64,000 bases of DNA. Source: Symsagittifera roscoffensis. Taxonomy: Eukaryota > Xenacoelomorpha > Acoela > Convolutidae. The translations under genes were made by a program, and so were the position numbers. A model generated the notes under the pieces. That model was not told the origin of the DNA and did not search any database. It worked only from the letters and a program-made list of their open reading frames with translations. Of the stretch, positions 43,692 through 54,490 are shown piece after piece; positions within the stretch are counted from its first letter, which is position 1, and each line of letters starts with the position of its first letter. The stretch covers positions 7,311,027 to 7,375,026 of the forward strand of contig NC_087068.1 of the NCBI RefSeq assembly GCF_963678635.1. The letters run 5' to 3'.

Positions 43692-45333
43692 AGCAGTAAT
43701 CTGAAAAAAAAAAATTACCCCAATACAAGAGCAACCTGCTTTTAAACTATATATAAAGAGTCATGTTTTTCTGTTTTTCAGAAATTCTGTTTTATTTCAA
43801 CCTGCCTCCAAACTCGTAACGATTTCTTACTAATAGCATAGGAATCACTTCCTGGGTTGGACTTTTAACCTTCTGATGCAGTTTTTTTCCTGGTAGAATT
43901 GAAAAAAATGTTCCGTCTAACATTTCTAATATTGTTAGTCTCAGTTTCTTGAATAAATAGTTTAAAAAAGTCAGATTATCTTTTCGAAATCTAAGCAAAG
44001 AGGTACACAATTTTTTCAAACTTTCTCATTTACATAATGAATGAGCCCAATTTTCTATGTTAAAAAATGAGCTGAAAGTGAGCTCTGTTGAGGTCAGACT
44101 TATCTTGATAACCAGGGTATCAATGAAACTACAAATCAGTCGCATTCTGTATCTCTCCACAAACTAAAATGCCGAAAATTTTTGTGTTTTTCTTGCAAAT
44201 ATGCTAGAATTGTGGCTCAAATATTTTTAAATTAAATTTTTTTTTCGAATTTTTTTTATTCGTTTCTTTTTACATTAAAAAAAAACTATTTTTTTTTGAA
44301 TTTGAGGAAAAATTTGGTGTTTTTGATTTTCCGTCCTCATTTCAATTGCGCGCGATCTCAGAAAAATCTACCTAGGACAAATCAATCGTCAATTTTTTTG
44401 AGCAGTGAAATACATCAGATCAAAAGCCGATTTTTGCTTTCTCCTTGATGTATTAAAGCAATCAACATTACATGATAATTATTGACTATTAAAAGTGTGC
44501 AAATGTAGTGGGAACTAATTTTTTTTATAAAGGTGAGACTCTTTAATTTTTTGAGAAAACATCAGGACGACTTTGAGGCGATAAAAGTTTCGACAACATT
44601 CAATCCAGAAAATTATAAAGGCACGCTTAATGAATAAAACAAACAGCAATCCATATTGTAATGTTAGAAAAGTGTAAAACAAAACGGTATAAATTCAAAA
44701 ATAGAATTCGAATTCGCTTTTTTTGCGAAAGAGCTCAGCGGAATCGTTAAACTAAAAATTGTAAGCTTATTAGGCATTGAGATCATTGTGGGAGTTCAAT
44801 AAAACTTTTTGCTGATCGCAAATTGCCAAGCCATTTCTCCCGCTTTTGTAAAATAAGAAAAATCAAACGTACGCAGCTTATAATGGAATTTTAAGAGGGT
44901 ACGCAGTTGGTCAGTTTTTCCTAACTCTATTTTCAAAAAAAAATTGATCAGAGATATAAAATACAAATCCTCAGTCAAACAATTGATGCGTACAACAATT
45001 ACGAAGCTGCTACCAAAGTTTGACTTGTTTTCGCATGTAAACTAAATTGATGATGCTAATTTTGTGTCTAAGTAAAAAAACTAAGTGGTTAAAGTTCTAA
45101 TTTTATTAATCGTAACGCATTTTCATATCACCAGCTGTAGAACCGCTTCACAATCTTGTAGATATTTTTTTCATGAGCACAACATAGTAGCTGTTATATT
45201 TCTGAGAAAAAAACTAAATAATGTTTTAAGTCCCACAATGATTACGTGAATTAAAAAGTTGCCATGGTTGGTCATCATTGAAATTTTTTATGATTGCCAT
45301 GAACTCCAATTAATTTTACATGTAAAAGTTCTA
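43692..45333. other. Spacer, no gene recognised
   Basis: AT-rich with long T and A runs (44220-44310). Short minus ORFs (43792-44019, 44796-44978) have no supporting signals. Confidence 0.35.
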
Positions 45334-45513
45334 GACGCAAATGATACGGTCGAACCATGTCTATTTCTCAATTTTTTGAGACGAACAATGTCCGTTTTCA
45401 CTTTCTTGAGACAACTCATGTCCTTTTTTTGACTTTGTTAGACTGAAACGGACATTGTTCTACTGTAATCGAATTTGTTTGACTTTATCGGACATTGCGT
45501 CGAATCATGCGTC
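45334..45513. mobile_element. Possible small foldback element
   Basis: Ends carry gacgc-atgat in inverted orientation, and inside, gaacaatgtccgttt (45384-45397) faces aaacggacattgttc (45446-45460). The motif acaatgtcc or its variants recurs several times. The repeat is imperfect; no target duplication was found. Confidence 0.4.
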
Positions 45514-45933
45514 ACAAACCTCAGCCCGAGCAGCAACCAAAATATAATTGTAAGTGCCACAATCTTGATGCCCGTAGATTCGTATAGCTGGAGTCGAGGT
45601 ACCTAGGATTTGAAAAAAATAATGGAGGAAACAAACCGAAGTATTCTATTATGTCCCGTGCTAGAACTTTGAAGCAACTAAGATTGTCCATGGGCACTAC
45701 TAACCAGCTATGTGTTTTGTTCAGGGAACAAAAACCTAATGCGACATGCAAAAAAAGTTAACAAACAGAAATTTTTCTGGATTGATATCGAAGAAAAAGC
45801 TTGTTATGACATCTTGAAGCTAACCAACAACTTATCTGAGTTTCCTTTTAAAATTTCAGGAAGATTGAATAGCAATATAAGCCACAAAGTTTTGTACGGT
45901 TTTTTGGAGCAACTGCTAGGAGATGGCGATTGA
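45507..45933 (+). CDS. Two-exon gene for an 83-aa protein, unidentified
   Basis: Exon 1, 45507-45549 (MRHKPQPEQQPKYN), ends before gtaagtgcc. Exon 2, 45725-45933, starts after ttttgttcag, with a perfect tactaac branch sequence about 25 bases upstream. Splicing the 175-bp intron preserves the frame, which reads through KQKFFWIDIEEKACYDILKL to a TGA. No domain recognised. The start codon falls inside the putative foldback end at 45334-45513, so the true first exon could be further upstream. Retroelement copy 2 begins 27 bp after the stop codon, so the transcript must end in or read into the LTR. Confidence 0.5.
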
Positions 45934-45960
45934 GTACCAATTCTATTTAAGTTGCGCCAT

Positions 45961-46368
45961 TGAGTTAGGACCGAAGTGTAACTCATAGAGTAATTTCGGA
46001 TAGGGTACACCGTCTGCTCGTCACGCTATCTTATTTTCGGCCGGATAGATTCGTGCAACTTCTTAGTCTAATACCGATCCTAATCTTACTCTTATACTAT
46101 CTAGTCTCAGGTTGTTTAACTAGTCTCTGCTAGGCTCAATAGATCTAGGGTATACTGGTTTATTGCGGCTGCTGAAGTGCTCGGGAGAGTCCAACTAATT
46201 TCTAAGTTAAATTCAAATCTCTCTGGTGCTGAAATTACAAGTAACTTCAGCACTTACAAATAAGTGGGTTGTTAGTTAGATGGATCATGATTGGTTAATA
46301 TTAAATACTTTACATTGGTAAAACATTTAATTTATCCAATCATAAAATATAGTTTAGATCAGGTTCCA
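45961..46368 (-). repeat. 3' LTR, copy 2
   Basis: 408 bp. Differs from the copy 1 LTRs at about nine positions plus a two-base deletion, mostly in the upstream part; the rest, including the AATAAA (46159-46164 on the minus strand), is the same. Confidence 0.95.
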
Positions 46369-47929
46369 CCCATCCGGGTTTTACAGAGTTTTTTAGAACA
46401 GTTCTTCTGTAATTCAAGGATGGATGATGGACGTTGGTATTTGGCGAACATCATAATTTTCTTCCGCTTCTTCTTGTGACAACGACTGAGTCTTTGCAAC
46501 AAAATCAATTCTGATTTCAGAATGGTTGGCTATGTCAGGTTTTTCTGTTCTTCGTGGAGAACTTCTTTTGTGTTTGATCTAGCTTGGGAATGGCGTGGAG
46601 ATTGTGCGTGGAGGGGATGCCTGGTTACTCGGATCTGTACGTATACTTGAACATCGAGGTGGTCATTGGTCTAGTTCAATGAAGTCCTTTTCTGCGAAGT
46701 CAAGTCGTACTCTAAATCCTTTGAGTTGTGATTGTGAGCGGCATATCGATTGTAGTTGGTCATTCTCTCTCGAGTGTAGTGGGGTCGTTTTGTCTTTTGA
46801 TGTTCGTCCTTGGTGTTGTATTCTGATCTATATATTGCATCATGTGATTTTACATTTTATAAAACTTTTATTAATTTAATATTTTTTAATTATGATTTTA
46901 GTTAGTTGTTTCCACAAAAGCTTTTTGTTTTAGTTCGGTTATTTTGAAGAGTTACTCACCCTTGAGTAGCTCTTATTAAAAATAAAGGTGTGGTCACAAA
47001 GCGTGGATGTAGCACGGTGGGTTAGGCCGGCTATAGAGCATGCTCAGGACGTCCTTTCCTGGTGGGTTAGGCCAGGTGTGGGAGTATGATTTCATGCGGT
47101 GTTTGTGAGGGGTCCTGTTATGTGACAACGTTTTATGTTGGGTTTGTTGTGGTCTTACTTATGTCTTGTTGGTTATGTACTTTTTCCAAAAAGCAAATTG
47201 TTTGTGGTATGGGTTTGTCTTTCGACTTTTTTGTGTTTTATTATTTCTTTCTAAGACTTTGTAATAGTCTTCAAAAGAATAAATTATCCAGTTTTAAACT
47301 GGGTTAATCCGGTTTGGGTACCGTTGGTTTCCTTTTCTTAGTCATGCTGTTATTCTATGATTTGTGGTATTTAGTAAGCTGCGTTGGTTAGTTTTGTTTA
47401 GTATATGATTCCTTTCCAACCGGGTTAAAGGAAAGTTTGAAACATGTTATTATATGTTAGAGTTGTTGAGTGTGAAAACTTGAAACTGAAATTCATTATT
47501 TTAAACAATTCTTCGTGGGCGAGCTGTGCGAGTGTGGATAGAATTTCTGTGCGAATAAATGAAAATATCAAAAGGTTAGTACTGCAATTGCATTTTATTA
47601 ATTTACTGCATAGAATTTGGAAATTTACTGCTAGTTATGGGGGAATTTTAAGATACAAATTTTCATCATAATTAGATTTACTGCTTTGGGGGAAAATATT
47701 ATAGATGAATTTACTGCATTGATATTAAATTTAGAAATTTATGAGTGTAAGAGATTAATAGAATTTTTAAAATTTGTTTGATGAAATTTGCGATTTTTAT
47801 TTGTCTTTTGTGGTTTTTGTAGGTGATTGTCGGATGAAGGCTAAAAATCTAAAGAAAACATGGATAAAGAATGGTGAGTTTTTAATACTGTAATTAGTTA
47901 GTAATATTTACTTAATTCATACTTACCTG
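46369..47929 (-). promoter_or_regulatory. Structured 3' region, copy 2
   Basis: Counterpart of 28306-29899. It retains the splice donor after ORF Y, the palindromes (47036-47055), the stem-loop near 46949-46976, and the 160-bp block (46587-46746) identical to copy 1. Neighbouring sequence has many substitutions and indels. Confidence 0.6.
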
Positions 47930-49729
47930 TTAGTCGTCGGGGAAAAAACCGTGGGGGAAGATGTCGTGAATTAGTTCTGAAGTTGTTAGTAGTTTAGCTA
48001 GAATGCGGATGATATTTTTAGTCTGAAGCAGTGGCCAAAGCAATTGAAGTGCCTTAATAGTGGTTAGTTCTTCAGTGCCTACTGCAAACTCATAAGGTGT
48101 GTTTTGGATTAAGTTATATAATTTGTGGTTAAATTTAGTGTTGTGGATGAATTCTAAAATTGGGATTTCTATAGGTTGTAGGAACTCGTGCGGGATAAGG
48201 AAGGGTCGGGACTCTTCGGCGTTGAAGGTCTTGGTGATGGGGCAGAAAATATACATTTGGGTTATGGGGTCATAATTACGAAGAATACCATGAAGGTTAG
48301 TGTCTTTAATACAATATGTGAAATTTAAGAAATACGGTGAAGTGTATTTTGAATTGATGAATTGAAAACGATGGTGTGGTTGTCTAGAGGGTGTGTGGAG
48401 GTCAAAGTGATTTTGGATGAAACGATAGTAACTGTATGTATGTGTTTGTTTAGTGCGCAACATAATATCATGTGAGCAGTGCAAATCTCTTTCGTGTGGT
48501 GCAAGGAAGTGAAAGGTTAGTGAAAAGATTTGGAAGCGTTCTTTAAAACTTTCGTATGCTTGTGTGTTTGTTAGTGCTTCTGAAATGATGTGATCAAACT
48601 TTCGGTCGAAGATGTTTAGTGTAAATACATATGGTGTCTTGATGAAAAATTTCTCGGTGATTTGTGGATTAGCGAAGCGATCGTCGTCTAAGAATTGATC
48701 TTGGTTAGCTCTGATGATGTTGTGATCGTAGTATTCTAGTGTATATTCATTAGCTCTAGGTGCAGTGTGTATTTTTAGTGATTTTTTATATCCAACGTAA
48801 GTAAACTGTCTAGCGGTTAGCGGTGTAGTTAGTCGATATAGAATGTCTTTGTTTCGTTCTATGTCGATGGAAGTGTTGGATAAAGGTAAGCAAAGAGGGT
48901 TAGTGAAATGATAGTATGAGGTCCAAGAGAGAGTGGGCATTAAAACGTATTCATCTACAAAGTTGCGTGTTTCGTTAGTGTCGTGGGGGGTGTTTAAGGT
49001 GTATTGTGGAAATGAGGGTAAAGTGATAGCTAAAAATTCTTTAGTGTTAGTATGCTGGGGGTGGTTGATGTATTCACGGGCTGTTCCTGGTTTTGCTGGG
49101 AAAGGATGGTTGGGGAATTTTCTTTTAAAAGTGCGGTAAGCTCTATTAGTGTTTAGTGAAGATATAGTGGATGTGGATGATGGTGTTAATGATTCAGTAT
49201 AATTTGAAGAGGGTGTAGGGGGATTGGATGAATTTGTAGTGGAGGAGATTTGGTTTATGGTCGGGGTGTTAAGGTGGTAGGGTTGTTGTTGGAGGTTAAT
49301 AAAATTATCTAGTTCTGGGGAGATTCGGGGGGTGTTTGGAGAATGAGATGATTGGTCAGAATGGTATGAGGAGTAGGTTGGGGTAACTTGGGAAGCATAA
49401 GAGGGTGTCGGAGTGATTGGGTCAGGGTTGTTTGATAATATGGGTTGAAAAGGAGGTTGAGAAAAATTAGAAGGGTTATGAAAATTATTGGATGGGGATG
49501 GTTCTGAGTCGGCAAATTCATCGGGGGTTTCAATGTTTGGATTATTTAGCTGTGAGATGGAGTATAAAACTGAAATATGTGAGTTAGTGTCGGAATTCAT
49601 GTCTGATGTTACATTGCTAGATGGAAAATCGGGTGGCGGAAAAGCAAAAAGTGGTATGATTGGGATTGAAGAGGTAAGATTGGTTGGATGGGAATTTGAT
49701 CGGTGTAGTGATCCAAGTTGGCGGCTCAT
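47930..49729 (-). CDS. ORF Y: 599-aa protein of unknown function, copy 2
   Basis: Intact counterpart of 26497-28305, three codons shorter, with length changes only in the low-complexity N-terminal part. Changes in the C-terminal 400 residues are few and mostly conservative. The ATG overlaps the env stop as ATGA, as in copy 1. No known domain seen. Confidence 0.8.
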   Translation of the reverse strand: MSRQLGSLHRSNSHPTNLTSSIPIIPLFAFPPPDFPSSNVTSDMNSDTNSHISVLYSISQLNNPNIETPDEFADSEPSPSNNFHNPSNFSQPPFQPILSNNPDPITPTPSYASQVTPTYSSYHSDQSSHSPNTPRISPELDNFINLQQQPYHLNTPTINQISSTTNSSNPPTPSSNYTESLTPSSTSTISSLNTNRAYRTFKRKFPNHPFPAKPGTAREYINHPQHTNTKEFLAITLPSFPQYTLNTPHDTNETRNFVDEYVLMPTLSWTSYYHFTNPLCLPLSNTSIDIERNKDILYRLTTPLTARQFTYVGYKKSLKIHTAPRANEYTLEYYDHNIIRANQDQFLDDDRFANPQITEKFFIKTPYVFTLNIFDRKFDHIISEALTNTQAYESFKERFQIFSLTFHFLAPHERDLHCSHDIMLRTKQTHTYSYYRFIQNHFDLHTPSRQPHHRFQFINSKYTSPYFLNFTYCIKDTNLHGILRNYDPITQMYIFCPITKTFNAEESRPFLIPHEFLQPIEIPILEFIHNTKFNHKLYNLIQNTPYEFAVGTEELTTIKALQLLWPLLQTKNIIRILAKLLTTSELIHDIFPHGFFPDD

Positions 49730-52345
49730 CGTGGGCTAAAAAAATTATTATTTTGAGACTGAAAAGCGGTGGTATGGGGCTGTTCGATAATTTGTTCATA
49801 AGTATTATCATCATGTGATTGATGTGTTATTATATGTTGGACGGGACTTTGCGATGTATTGAGTCGAAAATTTGGATTATGTGTGATTGCTAAATTTCGA
49901 AAATTTCGTGGGGCTAGGGATAGTGGATGGTTATTTGGTAGGGGTGGTAATTGTGGTGCCGTTGGCTGTGTGTCGACATTGTTATGTTCTTCGTCGTATG
50001 TATTTTGTCGTGTTGTTATCTTTGTGTTATATTCTTTTATTTGTGCGTCTAAAAGAATTTTGTTTATAGATGTGGAAAAAATTCCAAAAAATCCTGCAAA
50101 GAGTATGCGTGCTACGCTTGCTTGTCTGTTTACTTGTGTGTGTATAGCACATGTGTTGTAGATTCCTTTTAAAAGTGAGAAAAGAAATCCAATAAAGTTA
50201 AACATTGCGTATAAAATAGTCAATTTTTCTAAGATGTAGTAGGGCCATCCTAGAAAATCGAGGATCTCATTTTTGAGTGTAACAAAGCTAAAAATGTTGA
50301 TTGGTGATATATCTTGGGGACGGTATTTTTCGCCGTTTAGATATATATAATCTTTAATGTCTTTAAAATATCCGCTATAGTCTTGCGTGTAGATATCGGC
50401 AAATCCTGCGGTTTCTGCAAGTTTGCGTAAATTTTGGTCTATTGATTGTCTTTGTATAGTGTCCATTTGTGTTAATAATTCTTGGAATTGTTGTGTTCTA
50501 ATGTGATGTTGAATATCTGATTTTGAATAGATTCCTATTGATTGTAAGTCTATATTTGGGTTTCGAGCGATAGCGCGAATGCTTTCTGGTGAAAATTTTT
50601 TGAGTGATTGCATTAATGTGGGATATGGAGTGAGAAGATAATATTTATTTTCATCAGGGTTTAGTTGTACTACATTGTGGCTATTTTCTGATCCACATGG
50701 GACTGCGGTATCCCAGAAATAGGTTCTTCGTGAAAGTGTATCCACGAAATGTACTTTATTCTTATAAAAGATAGGGATTCTTTTATAACATCGTTTATCT
50801 TCAAAAACGTATAGTGGTGATACTTTTTTAGTACAAGTATAAAACCATAAAATGTTTCCTTCGTAGTCTAAAAAATTTGATCTATTTCCTGATAATAAGT
50901 ATCCTGCATAGGGTATTTTTTAATACTGCTAGTGCAAGTGATTGTAATATTTGTGTTCGTTCTAATTCGCATAGTTGGTGTAGTGTTTCTAATTCGGAGA
51001 GTGACATTTCTTGAAAAATGCGGCTAATTGTATAGTCTAGTTTCATATCCAAATGAATATCATAGTGGATATTACCGAAATATGTAGTATTCATTAGTGA
51101 TAATTCTTGTAAGCGTGTGCTTCTGGTGTCATAAGTTTTTAGATGTCCACCAGGTTGTCCGTTGCTTTTTTCAAAATTAACTGGTATATAGGATGTTCCT
51201 TCGTTTAGAGGATGACCTGTGGCATATGGGTCGATTTTTACTTTTCCAGTGGTCATGTCGAATCCTTTTTCGTATTCAACTAATATTTCAGAGTATTGTG
51301 TTCTGTGAAGTGGATTCCTGTATTTACATGCAAGTTCTGTTTCTTGATATATTTGAAAACGTGTCAATTTATTTTCTATATTGTCTATGTTTCTAAAATC
51401 GGAACTTAGTTTGCGTGATGGATGGACTTGTTCATATGGAATTGATTGTATAAAATATTTTTCGTGAAATTTTATCATACGAGCGTGTATTTTTGCTACT
51501 TGAAATGTTGTACATGTATCTTCGGGGAACCAAACAATTGTTGCTTGTGTTCTTGTTGTAGGGTCGCAATATCCTTGATCATTTTTACAAGGTAGTCGGA
51601 TTCCTTGATAGATCATTGTATTATCAGATAGATCTCGTGTGAGTTGTATTTTTTCGAGTTGTATTTTCCAATCGAAAAACATTATTTCTTGGTATCCTTT
51701 ATTTTTCGTGTCTGCTTTGCAGTTTGATGGGTTATTTATACCAATGTGTGGTATCCAATGTTTATCATGTAGGTCATAGGTTAATCGTCCGTGTGCGCCG
51801 TTATACGGGTATTTTTCGTCTAGTTTTATATGTCCTTGGTGTCTTTCAAGTTGTGATTGGTGTACAGAGTCTGAAAAAACTTGAAAATTAACTAATTTTC
51901 TTTGGGAGTTTTTATTTTGTGTGATGTTTAGTCTAACAAATTCATTTTTACAATCGTCGGGATTGAGATGTAAAAGGCGTTCTATATTACTTTGATAGAA
52001 TGATTCATGGTCAAGTCGGTTTTTGTTTCCGTTCGAGACTTGTGAACAATGTACTTTCTTTTCGGAAAATGTCGCTGTGAATTTATAACCTGTAACTGTT
52101 GTTGCTCGGGCTTTGGAATAGAGTGTTGCTATTATATCTGTGGTTTCTATAGCTTGTGGTTCTGTTTCACATTGTGATACTTGATTTATTGCATATTTGT
52201 GTAGTGTTTTTTGTTCATTTTCTTCGCAATCGTAATGTGTTACTAATAAATCTTGTGGTCCTGTACGAGGGGAAGGGTTTATGTTTTGATTTGAGGTTAC
52301 TAGAAAAAAGAGTTGGAGAAAAATTAATAATTTTAGAATATACAT
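49726..52345 (-). pseudogene. env: env, copy 2 (single frameshift)
   Basis: Signal peptide (YILKLLIFLQLFFLVTS) and ectodomain are open from 52345 to 50882. One extra base in an A-run (about 50914-50921) shifts frame, and the anchor-bearing part is open again to 49726. Overall about 873 codons. The ectodomain has about ten or more Cys and NIT/NTT glycosylation sites. The membrane span is around residue 708-731, followed by a second hydrophobic stretch and a long tail. The copy 1 frame breaks are absent here, so the breaks are independent. Confidence 0.8.
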
Positions 52346-53466
52346 GTGTATGATAATCCTGAGTATGGATTATAAAATGTAATGTAACCAATTGTGTTTT
52401 TGGTATATCTGTCGTATTTATATATTACTTCAGTAGTTATAAACGGTGGTGGTAGTGATTGAGCTGTTATGTTAGGTGGATTTAATGGGTAGGGATGTTG
52501 TGTAATATTGTTTAATTTAACTGTGATTTCAAATTTTAATTGTAAACTGTTTTGTTGGAGTATTTGAATATTGTGATCACGGATATCGTTGTGAATATCT
52601 TGGCGATATTGTAATCTGTTAAGTGCCCAGTTATGAAGGCGGTTACTTTCTTGATGTTGTCCAAATAATGGTGGAGGTGCTGTGAATGTATTCCAATCTA
52701 GTCTTAAAGGAATATTTATTGATGATTGTTCTCGATATCTGGCGTCGAGATTATTTGGAAAATTTAAGTTAAAGGGTAGTGGTGAAAATTGGCTTATTGA
52801 TGGTGTTGATGGTAGTGATAATGTTTCTGGTAGTGATGAGGATGTTGTTGTATCCGTAGAAATATCTATGGGGTCATTGACTAAATTTGGTTCACCTTGT
52901 GTGAATGAATGTGTAGTCCAATATGGAAGTCGTGATGTTAGGTTTGGGGGGTTAAAAGGATTTTCTCGTGCTTGTTCAGATGTTGGTGTTGAACCTAAGT
53001 AGTCTGAAGGTAGACTTGAAGTGCTTCGTTGTGAAAAAAGTGTAGGAGTTTCTGGTGTGATATCAGTGGTGTTTTCTGGAGTGGTTTGTGATGGGGATTG
53101 AGGTATATCAAAATGAACTCGGGGAGTTTGAAAATTTCTGTTTCGTCGAGGATGTATAATTTGTCTATTTATTTCTGTTGTGTTTTGGTTTTGACTAAGG
53201 TTTCGTATTCTACTTAGTTCTTGTGGTAGTGTTGGGTATAGGTTATATGTTGGTTCGCTTAAAGGTGCTTGTCGTTGAACTGGTTCTAGTGGTTCTGATA
53301 AACGAGCATGTCGTTCTTCAAAAGTGTATGGATTGTCTTGAAAAGAAATTCGTGTAGATGTTTGAGAATTTTGAGTAGTTGAAGGTGGTGTTTGGTTATC
53401 TTGGGATGATGTCGGTGAAGACTGATTCTGTGACTGTTGGGTAGCAATTTTTGATAGTTTTTTGAA
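52333..53466 (-). CDS. ORF X: 378-codon open frame with no start codon, copy 2
   Basis: 1,134 nt, identical in length to copy 1 (22754-23887), bounded upstream by two consecutive TAA codons. Again I find no ATG or near-cognate start in frame. Substitutions are scattered, but no stop or frame-changing indel has accumulated. The 3' end overlaps the env ATG in the same way. The possible splice acceptor ctacccaacag is conserved near 53440-53450. Confidence 0.7.
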   Translation of the reverse strand, partial: FKKLSKIATQQSQNQSSPTSSQDNQTPPSTTQNSQTSTRISFQDNPYTFEERHARLSEPLEPVQRQAPLSEPTYNLYPTLPQELSRIRNLSQNQNTTEINRQIIHPRRNRNFQTPRVHFDIPQSPSQTTPENTTDITPETPTLFSQRSTSSLPSDYLGSTPTSEQARENPFNPPNLTSRLPYWTTHSFTQGEPNLVNDPIDISTDTTTSSSLPETLSLPSTPSISQFSPLPFNLNFPNNLDARYREQSSINIPLRLDWNTFTAPPPLFGQHQESNRLHNWALNRLQYRQDIHNDIRDHNIQILQQNSLQLKFEITVKLNNITQHPYPLNPPNITAQSLPPPFITTEVIYKYDRYTKNTIGYITFYNPYSGLSYTCIF

Positions 53467-53474
53467 TTATTACT

Positions 53475-53663
53475 TTAGTGAGAAATTTTGTGTTTATTAT
53501 AATATTCTTCCAAAAAAAGAATTAGAAAAATTGTTGCTAGGGCAAATGTGATGATTGCTTTCTTTATACATTTACATATTGTCAAAATGAGGGATGATAA
53601 AAATGTTATGAAAATTACAAACAATAAAAAAATATCAGTTCTACTGAAAATTGTTCGTATCAT
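53475..53663 (-). CDS. 62-aa two-span membrane ORF, copy 2
   Basis: Same length as 22557-22745 with a handful of changes (for example FRR to FSR). The two hydrophobic spans and the CKCIKK loop are kept. The ATG again sits in an ATGA after the upstream hydrophobic frame. Confidence 0.65.
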   Translation of the reverse strand: MIRTIFSRTDIFLLFVIFITFLSSLILTICKCIKKAIITFALATIFLILFLEEYYNKHKISH

Positions 53664-53890
53664 TTAGACAAGTTGTTAAAATCGTACCTGTGGATATATT
53701 CAAGGGTTTTGGAAAGTTGGAGGAATAGTTCGAGTATAGTGTAGAAAATTTAAAAAATGTTACAAAAAAAGATTAGGATTATTAGAAAAGATTCAAGTAT
53801 ATCAAAAAGAAATATTATAAAGGCTTCAAGTATTGAAAAAAAATGTTTAAAATTTATAAGTATTTGAGCAACTGTTTGAGAGAAGAGCAT
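53660..53890 (-). pseudogene. Hydrophobic membrane ORF, copy 2, truncated by frameshift
   Basis: Counterpart of 22330-22560. It starts with ATG near 53890 and matches for about 45 codons of Phe/Ile/Leu-rich sequence, then hits a TAA after loss of a base in a T-run. Downstream sequence still aligns with copy 1. Confidence 0.45.
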
Positions 53891-54490
53891 TTAAGAAATG
53901 ATCTCTTGGTCGATTATTTTTTGCTGTTTGAGGCGATTTTCTAGTGTGGTCGAATTATTTATTAGTTTTTTGACAAGTGGGTTGAGTTTTGTAAAAAATT
54001 GTTGGGGGCAATTTTCATGGTGACTGGGAGGTCGTCTTTTTCTTTATTTTTGTTTGTCAAATGATCCGGGGTATGGTGAGATTTTTATACTTTAGGCTAA
54101 TTAAAATCTTCATTTTGTTACTTTAGGCTAAGTTATCAAATTTGTTTTGGGGGTATTCGTGGTCTGAGTTGGGGAAATATTGTTGATCTTTGGGTTATTA
54201 GATAAGGGAGGGGTACGGTATTATGGTGATATTTATTTTAGTTGTCAAGTTGGAGTGGTTTGCTTATTTTTGACCTGGAGGTTGTAAAGTTATAGTTAGA
54301 GATGTGCCTGGAGTTCTAGATTATTCGTCTAATTGATCTTAGTTTGAGTTAGAGAAAGTGGCGGATTGGATGAATCCTATTGGTCTATTTTGAACTAGAA
54401 TTATTGCGTACTTGTGAGCATGTTATTTTGAAAAATTGAAATGAAAAATGTTACGGAGGTTTCAAGATTGTAAAGTATAAAATCTTAAAA
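53891..54490 (-). other. Spacer between pol and the small membrane ORFs, copy 2
   Basis: Counterpart of 21737-22329, with ttagcctaaagta-type motifs near 54088 and 54117. No ORF. Confidence 0.4.
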
